Below, one piece after another: positions 52,331-62,292 of a DNA stretch of 64,000 nucleotides. This stretch comes from Pseudomonas gessardii (lineage in GTDB: Bacteria > Pseudomonadota > Gammaproteobacteria > Pseudomonadales > Pseudomonadaceae), in contig NZ_MNPU01000007.1 in the NCBI RefSeq assembly GCF_001983165.1, positions 1 to 64,000 of the forward strand, given 5' to 3'. The stretch's first letter is position 1, and each line of letters begins with the position of its first letter. Below the pieces are notes generated by a model, which worked only from the letters and a program-made list of their open reading frames with translations, made no database searches and was not told the origin of the DNA. The translations under genes were made by a program, and so were the position numbers.

Positions 52331-53827
52331 ATGAATAAATCAGCCGTTGTACTCTTGGGTTTTGTTGCCGCCGTCGGCGTGGTCAGTGCCGGTGGCGCCT
52401 GGTACACCGGCACTCAGCTGGAAGGGGTGTTGAAAACCTCGATTGAAGACGTCAACAAGGAAATGGAACGTTCCATGGCCGGCATCGATGGCCAAGTGAC
52501 CCTGGAAATGGTCTCGCTGGATCGCGGCTGGTTCAGCAGCACCGGTCACTTCCGCCTCAAGGCCCAGGGCGCGGTGTTCGGCGAAGAGCACAAAGACAGT
52601 GAACTGCTGTTTGTCGACCGTATCGAACACGGCCCGCTGCCTGTCTCGCGCCTGGTCACCCTGAAGTGGTGGCCGGTATTGGCCACCAGCCACCTGGCGC
52701 TGGAGAAGAACCCGACCACCGAAAAATGGTTCGCCGCCACCCAAGACGTTTCGCCGATCAAGGGCGTGGCCAACATCGCCTTCAACCGTTCGGTGAGCGG
52801 CAACCTGGAACTACTGCCCCTGGAGTTCAAGGACGCCACCACCAGCGTTAATTTTTCGGGCCTGAAACTTGATTACTTCAACACCGCCAAGGGTGAAGAG
52901 ATCAAGGTCAACGGCTACATGGATGCCCTCAAGGTCGCCCTGGTCGACCCGGATGGCGCACCGTTCCAGGCGCACCTCAACGGCCTGACCGTGGCCAGCA
53001 ACCTGTCCAAGAGCAGTTTCGGCTTCTACGTCGGCCAGAACACCATCGAACTGAGCAACACCCAGTTCACCTTCGGCCCGCAACAAGCGGTGCTGACCGT
53101 CAAAGGCTTCGAGCAGAAAGACAGCAGCGAGACCCGGGACAACAACCTCAGCGGCCGTGTCGACTACAAAATCGCCGAGATCGGTTACCAGGGCAAACCC
53201 GTGGGTTCGGCGGCCATGGCCGTGAGCATGAAGAACATCGACGTGCCGGCAACCATGGTGCTGACCAAGCTGTATCAAGACAAAATGCAACCGGTGCAGG
53301 CCGCTCAAGCGGCCGGCCAACCGATCCCCGAGCTGCAACTGAGCGAAGCCGAACAAGTGCTGGCCCAGGCCAATGTGGAGCAGCTGTTGGCCGCCAAACC
53401 ACAAATGGCCCTGGAAAACCTGTCCCTCAAGACCGCCAATGGCGAAAGCCGCTTCAACCTGGTGGTGGACCTGACCAAGCCGTCCACCATGGAGCTGCCG
53501 CCGGTTGAGCTGGGCAAGCAGATGATCACGCTGCTGGATGCCAACCTGACCCTGTCCAAGCCAATGATCGCTGACGTGGCCGGCCTGCAAGCGCAGATCG
53601 GTGGCGTGACCGACCCGAAAGCCATCGAGCAGCAATCGCAGATGGCCAGCGAGATGCTCAGCAACATGGCCGTGGGCACGCAACTGGCGACCCTGGAAGG
53701 CAATGACATCCTGGCCAAGCTGCACTACGCCAACAATGAAGTGACCTTCAATGGCCAGAAAATGACCGTCGAGCAGTTTATCGGCGGCGTACTCGGCAAG
53801 CTGGGGGCGGTCAGCGGCGCGCAGTAA
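52331..53827 (+). CDS. DUF945 (YdgA-like) envelope protein
   Basis: A 498-residue protein with an N-terminal hydrophobic anchor (about residues 5-25) and a periplasmic domain rich in beta strands, with the family marks YTGTQLEGVL, MVSLDRGWFSSTG and FLLP-like blocks (LLPLEFKDAT). It belongs to DUF945, to which E. coli YdgA belongs. The molecular function is unknown. The mid-region AQAAGQPIPELQLSEAEQV is helical and polar. AGGA lies seven bases upstream of ATG 52331. It is followed by a REP repeat and appears monocistronic. Confidence 0.85.
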   Translation: MNKSAVVLLGFVAAVGVVSAGGAWYTGTQLEGVLKTSIEDVNKEMERSMAGIDGQVTLEMVSLDRGWFSSTGHFRLKAQGAVFGEEHKDSELLFVDRIEHGPLPVSRLVTLKWWPVLATSHLALEKNPTTEKWFAATQDVSPIKGVANIAFNRSVSGNLELLPLEFKDATTSVNFSGLKLDYFNTAKGEEIKVNGYMDALKVALVDPDGAPFQAHLNGLTVASNLSKSSFGFYVGQNTIELSNTQFTFGPQQAVLTVKGFEQKDSSETRDNNLSGRVDYKIAEIGYQGKPVGSAAMAVSMKNIDVPATMVLTKLYQDKMQPVQAAQAAGQPIPELQLSEAEQVLAQANVEQLLAAKPQMALENLSLKTANGESRFNLVVDLTKPSTMELPPVELGKQMITLLDANLTLSKPMIADVAGLQAQIGGVTDPKAIEQQSQMASEMLSNMAVGTQLATLEGNDILAKLHYANNEVTFNGQKMTVEQFIGGVLGKLGAVSGAQ

Positions 53828-53852
53828 GGCTCTGTAGGCCAACACCGAACCA

Positions 53853-53903
53853 AAATGTGGGAGCTGGCTTGTGTGGGAGCTGGCTCCCACACAAGCCCAC
53901 ATT
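53853..53903. repeat. REP-type inverted repeat after the DUF945 gene
   Basis: AAATGTGGGAGCTGGCTTG and its near reverse complement ending CAAGCCCACATTT enclose a second GTGTGGGAGC/GCTCCCACAC stem, giving a compact, nested hairpin of the local REP family. Confidence 0.75.
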
Positions 53904-54083
53904 TGATCTTCACTGGCTTGTAGGACGATTCTGAACAATTGTACTGATTTGTCCTATTCCTTACCCCGCTCAGGGATATTACATCCCAGGAAAGCTTGGC
54001 CGGGTCATCAGACACCGGCGGCCTGATGCGTGTTGTACAGGCGAACCTATCGCTACAGCTTTCCGAGTAAGGAAGCTGACGAC

Positions 54084-56534
54084 ATGCTGCGTAATTTCTG
54101 CCCCTCCGGCCCTGGCCGACTGCGTCTACTGATCGGTGCCGCCTTGTTGCTGCCGACCCTGGCCGTGGCCGATCCTGCCTACGATTCCCTGATTCGCCAG
54201 GCCCGTACCGGTCACTACACCCCGGCGCTCAACCTGCTGCGCCAATTGCCTGCCGAGCGCCAGACCTCTGGCCAGGTCAGCGATCACCTGCTGATTGCCA
54301 GCTGGGCACGCCAGGATGACGAAGTACTCAAGGTCTATGAAACCCAGGGACGCCAGCGCCAACTGACCCCCCAAGCGCTGACCGTCGTGGCCCGCACCTA
54401 CCGCAATCAACAGCGCTGGGCGCCTGCCGAGGCTGTGTATCGCCAGGCCTTGCTGCGCGAACCGAACAACCCGGACCTGCAACTGGGCCTGGCCCTGACC
54501 CTGGCCGATGGCGGCAAAACCGCCGAAGCCGTACAGCGTGCCCGCACCCTGGTGACGGCCAAGCCCGAGGATGTCGAGCGGCGCATGACCCTGGGCTATG
54601 CATTGGCCCGGGCCGGGGAACCGTTTGATTCACTGTTCGAGTTCGACCAGGCGTTTATCCGCGCCGGCAACCGGCCCGAGGTGGTGCGCGAATACATCAT
54701 TGCCCTGCAACGTGCCCGTATGCCTGAGCCGGCCCTGCGCCTGAGCGCCCGCCACCCGGGTCTGCTGGACCCGGTGATCCAGCGCCGCCTGGAAGGCGAC
54801 CTGGCTGCTGAGCGCGTGCGCCTGGCTGAATTCCCGACGCGCAGTGAAAGTGAACGCTTTGTGATCGCCGACCGTGCCCTCAAGGATTACGACCAACTGC
54901 TCGCCACCTGGGGCCCGGACGCCAGTGCCCATGACGATGTGGTGCGCTGGCGCATCGACCGCCTGGGCGCGCTTAAGGCCCGTGCGCGCACCGCCGAGCT
55001 GATCCACGACTACGAAGCCCTGGACGCCCAGGGTGTGCAACTGCCCAACTACGCCCTGCGCTGGGTGGCGGCGGCCTATCTCGACCAACGTTTGCCCGAG
55101 AAGGCCGCGCCGCTGTATCGCCAGGCGGTGGCCGCGCCGGATGCCGACCCCAGCAACCAGGTTGTAGACGGCACTGCCCTTTACTACTCCTTGCTGGAAA
55201 ACGACCAGACCAGCGAAGCCCGTGCCTTCGCAAACCACCTGGCGAGCACGCAAAACCCTCGGGTTGAACTCAAGGGGCTGACCCTCGGGAACCCCAATAA
55301 CGCCTGGCTGGACGCCCAGCAACTGGCAGCCCAGGCCGCGACCTACGGCGCCGATCTGCCGACCAGTGAAAAAAACCTGGAGACCCTGGTGCGCACCTCG
55401 CCCGGCAATGTCGGCATGCGTGTGGCTCAGGCGGATATGTTCCGCGCCCGCGCCTGGCCCCGGCGTGCCGAGAGGGCCCTCAAGGACGCCGAAAACCAGA
55501 CCCCGCGCCACATCGACCTGGAAGTCTCCCAAGGCTACAACGCCCTGGTGCTGCAGGAGTGGCGCCAGCTCGATGTGCTGGCCGATGACGTAGTCGTCCG
55601 CGCCCCGGATAATCGCCAGGTCCAACGCCTTGAGCGCCTGCGCAAGGTGCATGAGATGGCCGAGCTGCGCATCGAAGCCGAGACCGGCAAAAGTAATGGC
55701 GGCGGGGCGGTTGCCGGTAGCCGCGACTGGGGGATCGAAACCCTGCTCTACAGCCCGCCCATCGATGAAGACTGGCGGATATTCGGCGGTATCGGCTACG
55801 CCACCGCCGACTTTGAGGAAGGCACGGGCCACCACCGTTGGCAGCGCCTGGGTGTGGAGCGGCGTACCCGCGACATGACCCTGGAGGCCGAAGTCTCCAA
55901 CCACTCCTACGGCAAAGGCACCAAGCAAGGCGCGCGGCTGGCGATTGCCCGTGACATCAACGACCACTGGCAGTACGGCGGCAGCCTTGACTACCTGGCC
56001 GCCAGCACGCCGTTGCGCGCACTCAATGCCAACGTCACCGCCAACGGCGGCAGCGGTTTTATCCGCTGGCGCGCCAATGAAAGCCGTGAGTGGAGACTGG
56101 CGCTGAGCCCGTCCCACTTCAGCGACGGCAACGACCGTGTCGAAGCGTTGCTCACCGGGCGCGAGGGCGTCTACCGCTCGCCGGATGTGCAAGTGGACCT
56201 TGGCCTGGAAGTCGGCACCAGCCGCAACAGCAAGGAAGAGGCCGCGTATTTCAACCCACGCTCAGACTTCAGCGTGCTGCCCACGGTGAGCGTCAACCAT
56301 GTGCTCTATCACCGCTACGAAACCCAGTGGAGTCAGCAGTTCCAGGCCGGTGCTGGCAGCTACAGCCAGCGCGATTACTCCACCGGCGCAATCGGTTTGC
56401 TCAGTTATGGCCAGCGTTATCGCTGGAACGACGTACTGGAAACCGGCGCCAACCTGAGCTGGATCAGCCGACCTTATGACGGTGAGCGCGAAAGCGATGT
56501 GCGCCTGCTCGTCGACCTCACTTACCGTTTCTAG
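54084..56534 (+). CDS. pgaA: PgaA, PNAG outer-membrane export porin
   Basis: An 816-residue outer-membrane protein. Signal peptide about 1-32 (ending AVA), TPR-containing periplasmic domain to about 500 (NQQRWAPAEAVYRQALLREPNNPDLQLG split among repeats), then a beta-barrel ending in YRF. It exports partly deacetylated poly-beta-1,6-N-acetylglucosamine. Start MLRNFCPSG at 54084 has AAGGA upstream and begins directly before the signal peptide; an 18-residue extension is less likely. First gene of pgaABCD, with 12 bp to pgaB. Confidence 0.93.
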   Translation: MLRNFCPSGPGRLRLLIGAALLLPTLAVADPAYDSLIRQARTGHYTPALNLLRQLPAERQTSGQVSDHLLIASWARQDDEVLKVYETQGRQRQLTPQALTVVARTYRNQQRWAPAEAVYRQALLREPNNPDLQLGLALTLADGGKTAEAVQRARTLVTAKPEDVERRMTLGYALARAGEPFDSLFEFDQAFIRAGNRPEVVREYIIALQRARMPEPALRLSARHPGLLDPVIQRRLEGDLAAERVRLAEFPTRSESERFVIADRALKDYDQLLATWGPDASAHDDVVRWRIDRLGALKARARTAELIHDYEALDAQGVQLPNYALRWVAAAYLDQRLPEKAAPLYRQAVAAPDADPSNQVVDGTALYYSLLENDQTSEARAFANHLASTQNPRVELKGLTLGNPNNAWLDAQQLAAQAATYGADLPTSEKNLETLVRTSPGNVGMRVAQADMFRARAWPRRAERALKDAENQTPRHIDLEVSQGYNALVLQEWRQLDVLADDVVVRAPDNRQVQRLERLRKVHEMAELRIEAETGKSNGGGAVAGSRDWGIETLLYSPPIDEDWRIFGGIGYATADFEEGTGHHRWQRLGVERRTRDMTLEAEVSNHSYGKGTKQGARLAIARDINDHWQYGGSLDYLAASTPLRALNANVTANGGSGFIRWRANESREWRLALSPSHFSDGNDRVEALLTGREGVYRSPDVQVDLGLEVGTSRNSKEEAAYFNPRSDFSVLPTVSVNHVLYHRYETQWSQQFQAGAGSYSQRDYSTGAIGLLSYGQRYRWNDVLETGANLSWISRPYDGERESDVRLLVDLTYRF

Positions 56535-56546
56535 AAGAGTCCGATC

Positions 56547-58547
56547 ATGACCCTTGTTTCCCGTTGCCTGCTGGCCCTGGGTTTTTTGCTGAGCAGTGCC
56601 TGTGCCCAGTCACCCGCGCCTTTCACGCCACCTGCCGAACGACTCAAACCGGTCAACGAAGCGCCGTGGCCGAAAAACCATTTCCTGGGCATTGCCTACC
56701 ACGATGTCAACGACCGCGACCCCGACCAAAGAGTGGTGGCGGTGCGTACCGAACGCCTGATCGAACAGTTGTCCTGGCTGCGCGAGAACGGCTACCAGGC
56801 GGTCAGCGTCGACCAGGTCCTCGCCGCCCGCGCAGGCGGGCCACAGCTGCCGCCCAAAGCCATCATGCTCAGCTTCGACGACGGCTATTCGAGCTTCTAC
56901 ACCCGTGTGATGCCGATTTTGCGGGCCTACCAGTGGCCGGCTGTGCTGGCGCCGGTGGGCAGTTGGGTCGATACGCCGTTGAACCAGCCGGTGGATTTTG
57001 CCGGCGTGCCGCGTAACCGCGCGGAATTTTTGACCTGGCAACAAGTGCGCGAAGTGGCGCAATCGGGCCTGGTGGAGATCGCCGCCCACACCGACGCCAG
57101 TCACAAGGGCGTGCTGGCCAACCCCCAGGGCAACCTGCAACCGGCCGCCGCCACCCGGCGCTATGACCCGGCCACCCACCGTTATGAGTCCGAAGCGCAG
57201 TTCCAGGCGCGGATGCGTGCCGACGTGGTGGCGATTTCCAACAAGATCCGCGCGGTCACCGGCAAGGCGCCGCGTGTGTGGGTATGGCCGTATGGCGCGG
57301 CGGATGGCACCTCCCTGGCGGTGGTGGGTGAGCAGGGTTACCAGATGGCCCTGACCCTGGAGGACGGCCTCGACAACCTCGGCAACTTGATGAGCAGCCC
57401 GCGCTTTCTGGTGGACAACGACCCGTACGCCGAAGACTTCGCCAACAGCATGGTCTCGGCACAGGTCAAAGCGCCGATGCGCGTGCTGCATGTGGACCTC
57501 GATCATGTCTACGACCCGGACAAGGCCCAAGAGGCGCGCAACCTCGACGCGCTGGTCCAGCGGGTGCTGGACATGGGGGTCGACACGGTGTTCCTCCAGG
57601 CATTCGCCGACCCCAAGGGCGATGGCCTGGTGCGTTCGCTGTACTTCCCCAACCGCCATCTGCCGATGCGCGCCGACCTGTTCAACCGTGTCAGCTGGCA
57701 GCTGCATACCCGTGGCGGCCTGGTCAAAGTCTACGCCTGGATGCCCGTGCTCAGCTTTGCCCTGGATGCCAAGCTGCCCCGCGTCACCCGTTGGGACCCG
57801 GCCACCGGCAAGGTGGCCGTCGACCCGAAACAGTACCAGCGCCTGTCGCCGTTCGATCCAAAGGTGCGCAAAATCATCGGTGAAATTTACGAAGACCTGG
57901 CCCGTACCAGTGCTATCCACGGCGTGTTGTTCCACGACGACGCGGTGCTCTCGGACTTTGAAGACGCCAGCCCCCAGGCCCTGCAAACCTACGCGGCCAA
58001 CGGCCTGCCAGGCAATATCCAGGCGCTGCGCGCCGACCCTGAGGTGATGCAGCGCTGGACCCGTTTCAAGAGCCGCTACCTGATCGATTTCACCCATGAA
58101 CTGACCGCCAAGGTCCGTGCCCAGCGCGGCCCGGAAGTGCTCACCGCGCGCAATATCTTCGCCGAACCGATGCTCAACCCGGCCAGCGAAGCCTGGTTTG
58201 CGCAGAACCTCGACGACTTCCTCCAGCACTACGACTGGACCGCGCCCATGGCGATGCCGTTGATGGAAGGCCAGTCGCTGAAAAACTCCAACGCCTGGCT
58301 GGAAAAACTCGTGGCCACGGTCAAGGCCCGGCCCGGCGCGATGCAGCGCACGGTCTTCGAGCTACAGGCCAAGGATTGGCGCACCCCGGCCGCCCCGGAT
58401 CTTTCCGGCGCGCAAATGGCCGAGTGGATGGGCGTGCTCAAGCGCCAGGGCGCCAGCAGTTTTGGCTACTACCCCGACAACTTCCTGGAGAATTCGCCGG
58501 ATCTGAACACCGTGCGTCCGGCCCTTTCCAACAAATGGAATCCTTGA
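56547..58547 (+). CDS. pgaB: PgaB, PNAG N-deacetylase lipoprotein
   Basis: A 666-residue lipoprotein: signal with atypical lipobox SSAC (Cys at residue 19), an N-terminal polysaccharide-deacetylase (CE4) domain with SFDDGYSSF and the zinc-binding HTDASH motif, and a C-terminal glycoside-hydrolase-like domain (DLDHVYDPD near 315, LFHDDAVLSDFED near 455). It removes part of the acetyl groups so the polymer can leave through PgaA, and its C-terminal domain can cleave deacetylated polymer in homologues. It lies 12 bp after pgaA and three bases before pgaC. Confidence 0.94.
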   Translation: MTLVSRCLLALGFLLSSACAQSPAPFTPPAERLKPVNEAPWPKNHFLGIAYHDVNDRDPDQRVVAVRTERLIEQLSWLRENGYQAVSVDQVLAARAGGPQLPPKAIMLSFDDGYSSFYTRVMPILRAYQWPAVLAPVGSWVDTPLNQPVDFAGVPRNRAEFLTWQQVREVAQSGLVEIAAHTDASHKGVLANPQGNLQPAAATRRYDPATHRYESEAQFQARMRADVVAISNKIRAVTGKAPRVWVWPYGAADGTSLAVVGEQGYQMALTLEDGLDNLGNLMSSPRFLVDNDPYAEDFANSMVSAQVKAPMRVLHVDLDHVYDPDKAQEARNLDALVQRVLDMGVDTVFLQAFADPKGDGLVRSLYFPNRHLPMRADLFNRVSWQLHTRGGLVKVYAWMPVLSFALDAKLPRVTRWDPATGKVAVDPKQYQRLSPFDPKVRKIIGEIYEDLARTSAIHGVLFHDDAVLSDFEDASPQALQTYAANGLPGNIQALRADPEVMQRWTRFKSRYLIDFTHELTAKVRAQRGPEVLTARNIFAEPMLNPASEAWFAQNLDDFLQHYDWTAPMAMPLMEGQSLKNSNAWLEKLVATVKARPGAMQRTVFELQAKDWRTPAAPDLSGAQMAEWMGVLKRQGASSFGYYPDNFLENSPDLNTVRPALSNKWNP

Positions 58548-58550
58548 CTC

Positions 58551-59897
58551 ATGTTCGACAGAATCCTTGCTCTTCTCGTGTTGGCATTGGTGTTGGGTGT
58601 GCCCCTGGGCCTGATCTTCCTGGTCACCGGGCAGTTCCTGATGGAGTTCGTGTTTTTCTACCCGTTGTTCATGTCCGGGCTGTGGATCGCCGGCGGCCTG
58701 TACTTCTGGCTGCACTGGGAGCGCCACTGGCCCTGGGCCGATGACACCCCGGCGCCGGCGCTCAAGGGCGAGCCGCTGATCTCGATCCTGATCCCTTGCT
58801 ACAACGAAGGCGACAACGCCGCCGAGACCATCGGCGCAGCATTGGCCCAGCGTTATCGCAACCTGGAAGTGATCGCGATCAATGACGGCTCCAGCGACAA
58901 CACGGCCGAGGTGCTCGATGCCCTGGCGCTGCAAGAGCCGCGCCTGCGCGTGCTGCACCTGGCGCAAAACCAGGGCAAGGCCGTGGCCTTGCGCATGGGC
59001 GCGGTGGCGGCGCGCAGTGAATACCTGGTGTGCATCGACGGCGATGCCTTGCTCGACCGCAATGCCGCGGCCTACCTGGTGGCGCCGATGCTCGACAACC
59101 CACGGCTCGGTGCGGTCACCGGCAACCCGCGCATCCGTACACGCTCGACCTTGATCGGCCGGGTGCAGGTGGGCGAGTTCTCTTCGATCATCGGCTTGAT
59201 CAAGCGTACCCAGCGGGTTTTCGGGCGGATCTTCACCGTGTCTGGCGTGGTGGTGGCGTTTCGGCGGGCGGCCCTGGACCGGGTCGACTACTGGAGCACC
59301 GACATGATCACCGAAGACATCGACGTGAGCTGGAAGCTGCAACTGGACCACTGGAGCATCTTCTACGAGCCGCGCGCGCTGTGCTGGATCCTTATGCCAG
59401 AAACCCTCGGCGGCCTGTGGAAACAGCGCCTGCGCTGGGCCCAGGGCGGCGCCGAAGTGCTGTTCAAGAATATTCGCGGGATCTGGCAGTGGCGCCACCG
59501 CTACCTGTGGCCGTTGCTGTTCGAGTACTGCCTGTCCACCGGCTGGGCCTTCACCTTCATGCTGTCGGTGATCTTCTGGGGCGTGGGCAAAGTCGTGCCG
59601 TTGCCCGAGGCGATCGCCGTCGGCTCGCTGATGCCGCCGGCCTTCACCGGCTTGCTGCTGGCGGTGGTGTGCCTGCTGCAATTTGCCGTGAGCATCATGA
59701 TTGACCGGCGCTACGAGCGCGGCCTGTGGAAAACCCTGTTCTGGACCGTCTGGTACCCGCTGGTGTTCTGGCTGGTGAGCCTGTTCACCACCCTGGTCAG
59801 CTTCCCCAAAGTCCTGTTCCGCCAACATCAAAAACGCGCGCGCTGGGTCAGCCCGGATCGCGGCATCAAGGCACCTGCCAAGGAAGTCAAGCCATGA
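58551..59897 (+). CDS. pgaC: PgaC, PNAG synthase glycosyltransferase
   Basis: A 448-residue membrane family-2 glycosyltransferase: TM helices near 5-25 and 33-55, a catalytic domain with the first Asp in INDGSSDNT, the DxD-like IDGDALLD, the TEDID acceptor motif and the processive QRLRWAQGG (Q/RxxRW) motif, then C-terminal TM helices (about 320-345, 360-385, 395-420). It polymerises N-acetylglucosamine from UDP-GlcNAc, together with PgaD. Both subunits bind c-di-GMP in E. coli, which would tie this locus to the same signal as LapD. It overlaps pgaD by ATGA. Confidence 0.95.
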   Translation: MFDRILALLVLALVLGVPLGLIFLVTGQFLMEFVFFYPLFMSGLWIAGGLYFWLHWERHWPWADDTPAPALKGEPLISILIPCYNEGDNAAETIGAALAQRYRNLEVIAINDGSSDNTAEVLDALALQEPRLRVLHLAQNQGKAVALRMGAVAARSEYLVCIDGDALLDRNAAAYLVAPMLDNPRLGAVTGNPRIRTRSTLIGRVQVGEFSSIIGLIKRTQRVFGRIFTVSGVVVAFRRAALDRVDYWSTDMITEDIDVSWKLQLDHWSIFYEPRALCWILMPETLGGLWKQRLRWAQGGAEVLFKNIRGIWQWRHRYLWPLLFEYCLSTGWAFTFMLSVIFWGVGKVVPLPEAIAVGSLMPPAFTGLLLAVVCLLQFAVSIMIDRRYERGLWKTLFWTVWYPLVFWLVSLFTTLVSFPKVLFRQHQKRARWVSPDRGIKAPAKEVKP

Positions 59898-60361
59898 ACC
59901 TGATCCGTACCCCCCAGCGGCCTGTGATGCAGGCCATTGATATTTTCCTGACCCTGCTGGCCTGGGCCGGGCTGGTGATTTTGCTGGTACGCGGCCTGGT
60001 GCCGATGCTCGACAGCCAGGGCGGCCCGCGCATCGAGGCGCCGATCTTTGCTGCGCTGAACACTTTGCAGATCTACCTGTGGATCGCCCTGTTCAATGCG
60101 CTGCTGCTGATTGTCTGGGCGCGTTACCAGCAGCGGCGCGGCAAGCGCTTCGCCCAGCGCCGGGCGGCGGGCAAGGCCTTGAGTGACCATGGCTTGAGCG
60201 AGAGCTTCCGCCTGGCGGCGGGCGAGCTTGAACAACTGCGCCGGCCGGGGGTGTTGGTGATTCATAACGATCAGGAGGGCGGCGTGCAGGCGGTGACGGC
60301 TCATCTGTCCCGTGAGGAGCGGCGGCCAGAGTTGAAGCTTGTGGTGGGGCAGGACAGCTAG
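59894..60361 (+). CDS. pgaD: PgaD, PNAG synthase auxiliary subunit
   Basis: A 155-residue small membrane protein with two TM helices (about residues 17-37 and 55-77), starting [20 protein letters not shown], typical of PgaD, and a basic cytoplasmic tail ([20 protein letters not shown]). It stabilises PgaC and is needed for c-di-GMP activation in E. coli. The tail is longer than in the E. coli protein. ATG 59894 overlaps the pgaC stop. It ends the operon; a T-rich stretch at 60379-60390 follows but no convincing hairpin. Confidence 0.9.
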   Translation: MNLIRTPQRPVMQAIDIFLTLLAWAGLVILLVRGLVPMLDSQGGPRIEAPIFAALNTLQIYLWIALFNALLLIVWARYQQRRGKRFAQRRAAGKALSDHGLSESFRLAAGELEQLRRPGVLVIHNDQEGGVQAVTAHLSREERRPELKLVVGQDS

Positions 60362-60540
60362 CCGTGTAGGTAATTTGGTCTTTTTTTGTAGGATATTTCC
60401 TAGGTTTATTTAGGTGATGTCCTCTTTAGTTTGCTCGGGCGATCCAGTGACAATCGCGGCGCTAACCCGCCGTTAAACATCCTGGATCGTCGCACATTCA
60501 TTGTGGGCCTCCCTGGCCCTTTGTTTTCGATGGATTGAAT

Positions 60541-62262
60541 ATGCCTTTATTAGTGCTACGGACTCGGCTGCGGTTGAGCCTCTGTCTTTTGCTTTGCCTG
60601 GTGTCGAGCGGTGCCCTGGCGGCGACGCTGCCAGGTGATCAGGACCTGATCCGCGAGCGGCAAAATCGTCTGCTGGAAGAGCAGCAGCGGCGCCTTGAAG
60701 AGCTCAAGAACCTGCCCGGCAAGGAAGTCAAACCCGCAACGCCCGCCGCCCCGGTGGACAGTCGTTGCTTCCCGATCAAGACCATCGAACTCAAAGGCGC
60801 TGATAGCTTGTCTGCCGCTGAGCGCGAGCGTTTGATTAAGCCTTATATCGACCAGTGCCTGGGCGTCTCCCAGCTCAATCAACTGCTCAAGGCCGTCACC
60901 GACCACTATATCGACAAGGGCATGGTCACCAGCCGTGCCTACTTGCCGCAGCAGGATTTGTCCAAAGGGCATCTGCAAGTGCTGGTGGTCGAAGGCAAGC
61001 TCGAAGGCCTGAAAGGCGCCGATAACAGCCAACTCTCGGACCGTGAGTTGGCCATGGCTTTTCCCGGCAAAAACGGCGACTTGCTCAACCTGCGGGAAAT
61101 CGAGCAGGCCATCGATCAGCTCAACCGCTTGCCGTCCAACCGGGCCCAAATGGAACTGGCCCCCGGCGATGCTGTTGGCGGCAGTTCGGTACTGGTGAAA
61201 AACACCCCGCAAAAGCCCTGGCGCGCCAGCCTGTCGCGCAATAACGACGGGCAGAAAAGCTCCGGTGAACAGCAGTGGGGCGCCGGCCTTGAGTGGGACA
61301 GCCCCCTGGGCCTGGCGGACCAGCTGATTTTGCGTGGTGGCCATGATGCAATCAGCGACCACCAGAAAACCTCGAAAAACGCCATGCTCTATTACAACGT
61401 GCCGTGGGGCTGGTGGAACTTCAGCTACAGCTACAACCAGAGCGATAGCCGCTCGCTGATCCAGGGCGACAGTTTTGACTTCAAGCAGACCGGCGACAGC
61501 CAAAACCACCAACTGCGCGCCGAGCGCGTGGTGCACCGCGATGCACTGAGCAAGACCTCGCTCAGCGTTGGCCTGGCCCACCTGCGTACCAACAACTACA
61601 TCGACGGCAGCCGCCTGGATGTCAGCAGCCATCGCCTCAGCGAAATGCAATGGGGCATCAACCACGGCCGGCGGGTCGGCAGTGCCTTCGTCAACATGGA
61701 CCTGGGCATGCAGAACGGCATCGGCCTGCTCGATGCCCAGGCCCAGGACGAACGCGGCGACTTTGGCAGTCGCCAACCCAACTCGCGCTACCGCAAATAC
61801 ACCGCCACCGTCAGCTACCTGCAACCCTTCATGCTGTGGGGCGAGTCGTTCAGCTTTACCAGCCTGGCCACCGGCCAACGCAGCGAAGACATGCTGTTCA
61901 GCCCGCAGCGCATGAGCCTTGGCGGCTCATCCTCGGTGCGTGGCTTCAAGGACCAGCAGCTCAACGGTGACAGCGGCGGCTACTGGCGCAACGACCTGCG
62001 TTGGTCACGCCCGGTGCTGGTGGACTGGCTGCGCCCGGCCTTCGGCGAATACGGCGTGAGTCTGGGCTACGACCAGGGCGTGATTCGCAACGACCGCTAC
62101 AACGGCACCACCCACGGCCGGGTGTCCAGCAACTCGGTGGAGCTGTTTGCCCGTGGCAAACATGTCAGCACCAGCGTGACCTTTGCCCACTCTTTGGAAC
62201 GTCCGGCGGTGATGAGCGAGCGCGAAGCGCCGATCTACTTCCGAATGGATTTCTACCTGTAA
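60541..62262 (+). CDS. TpsB (ShlB/FhaC/CdiB-family) two-partner secretion transporter
   Basis: A 573-residue outer-membrane Omp85-type transporter: signal peptide (about 1-29, ending LAA), an N-terminal polar plug helix (about 33-62), POTRA-1 and POTRA-2 domains (CFPIKTIELKGADSL near 76; KGHLQVLVVEGKLEGL near 140-155), and a 16-strand barrel with the conserved VRGF motif near 465 (GGSSSVRGFKDQQ). The C-terminus ends FRMDFYL, an outer-membrane signature. It secretes the TpsA exoprotein encoded 30 bp downstream. ATG 60541 is chosen over TTG 60535; the ribosome-binding site is weak. Confidence 0.93.
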   Translation: MPLLVLRTRLRLSLCLLLCLVSSGALAATLPGDQDLIRERQNRLLEEQQRRLEELKNLPGKEVKPATPAAPVDSRCFPIKTIELKGADSLSAAERERLIKPYIDQCLGVSQLNQLLKAVTDHYIDKGMVTSRAYLPQQDLSKGHLQVLVVEGKLEGLKGADNSQLSDRELAMAFPGKNGDLLNLREIEQAIDQLNRLPSNRAQMELAPGDAVGGSSVLVKNTPQKPWRASLSRNNDGQKSSGEQQWGAGLEWDSPLGLADQLILRGGHDAISDHQKTSKNAMLYYNVPWGWWNFSYSYNQSDSRSLIQGDSFDFKQTGDSQNHQLRAERVVHRDALSKTSLSVGLAHLRTNNYIDGSRLDVSSHRLSEMQWGINHGRRVGSAFVNMDLGMQNGIGLLDAQAQDERGDFGSRQPNSRYRKYTATVSYLQPFMLWGESFSFTSLATGQRSEDMLFSPQRMSLGGSSSVRGFKDQQLNGDSGGYWRNDLRWSRPVLVDWLRPAFGEYGVSLGYDQGVIRNDRYNGTTHGRVSSNSVELFARGKHVSTSVTFAHSLERPAVMSEREAPIYFRMDFYL

Positions 62263-62292
62263 TTCAACGCCTCGCTGCATTGAGAATTTGAT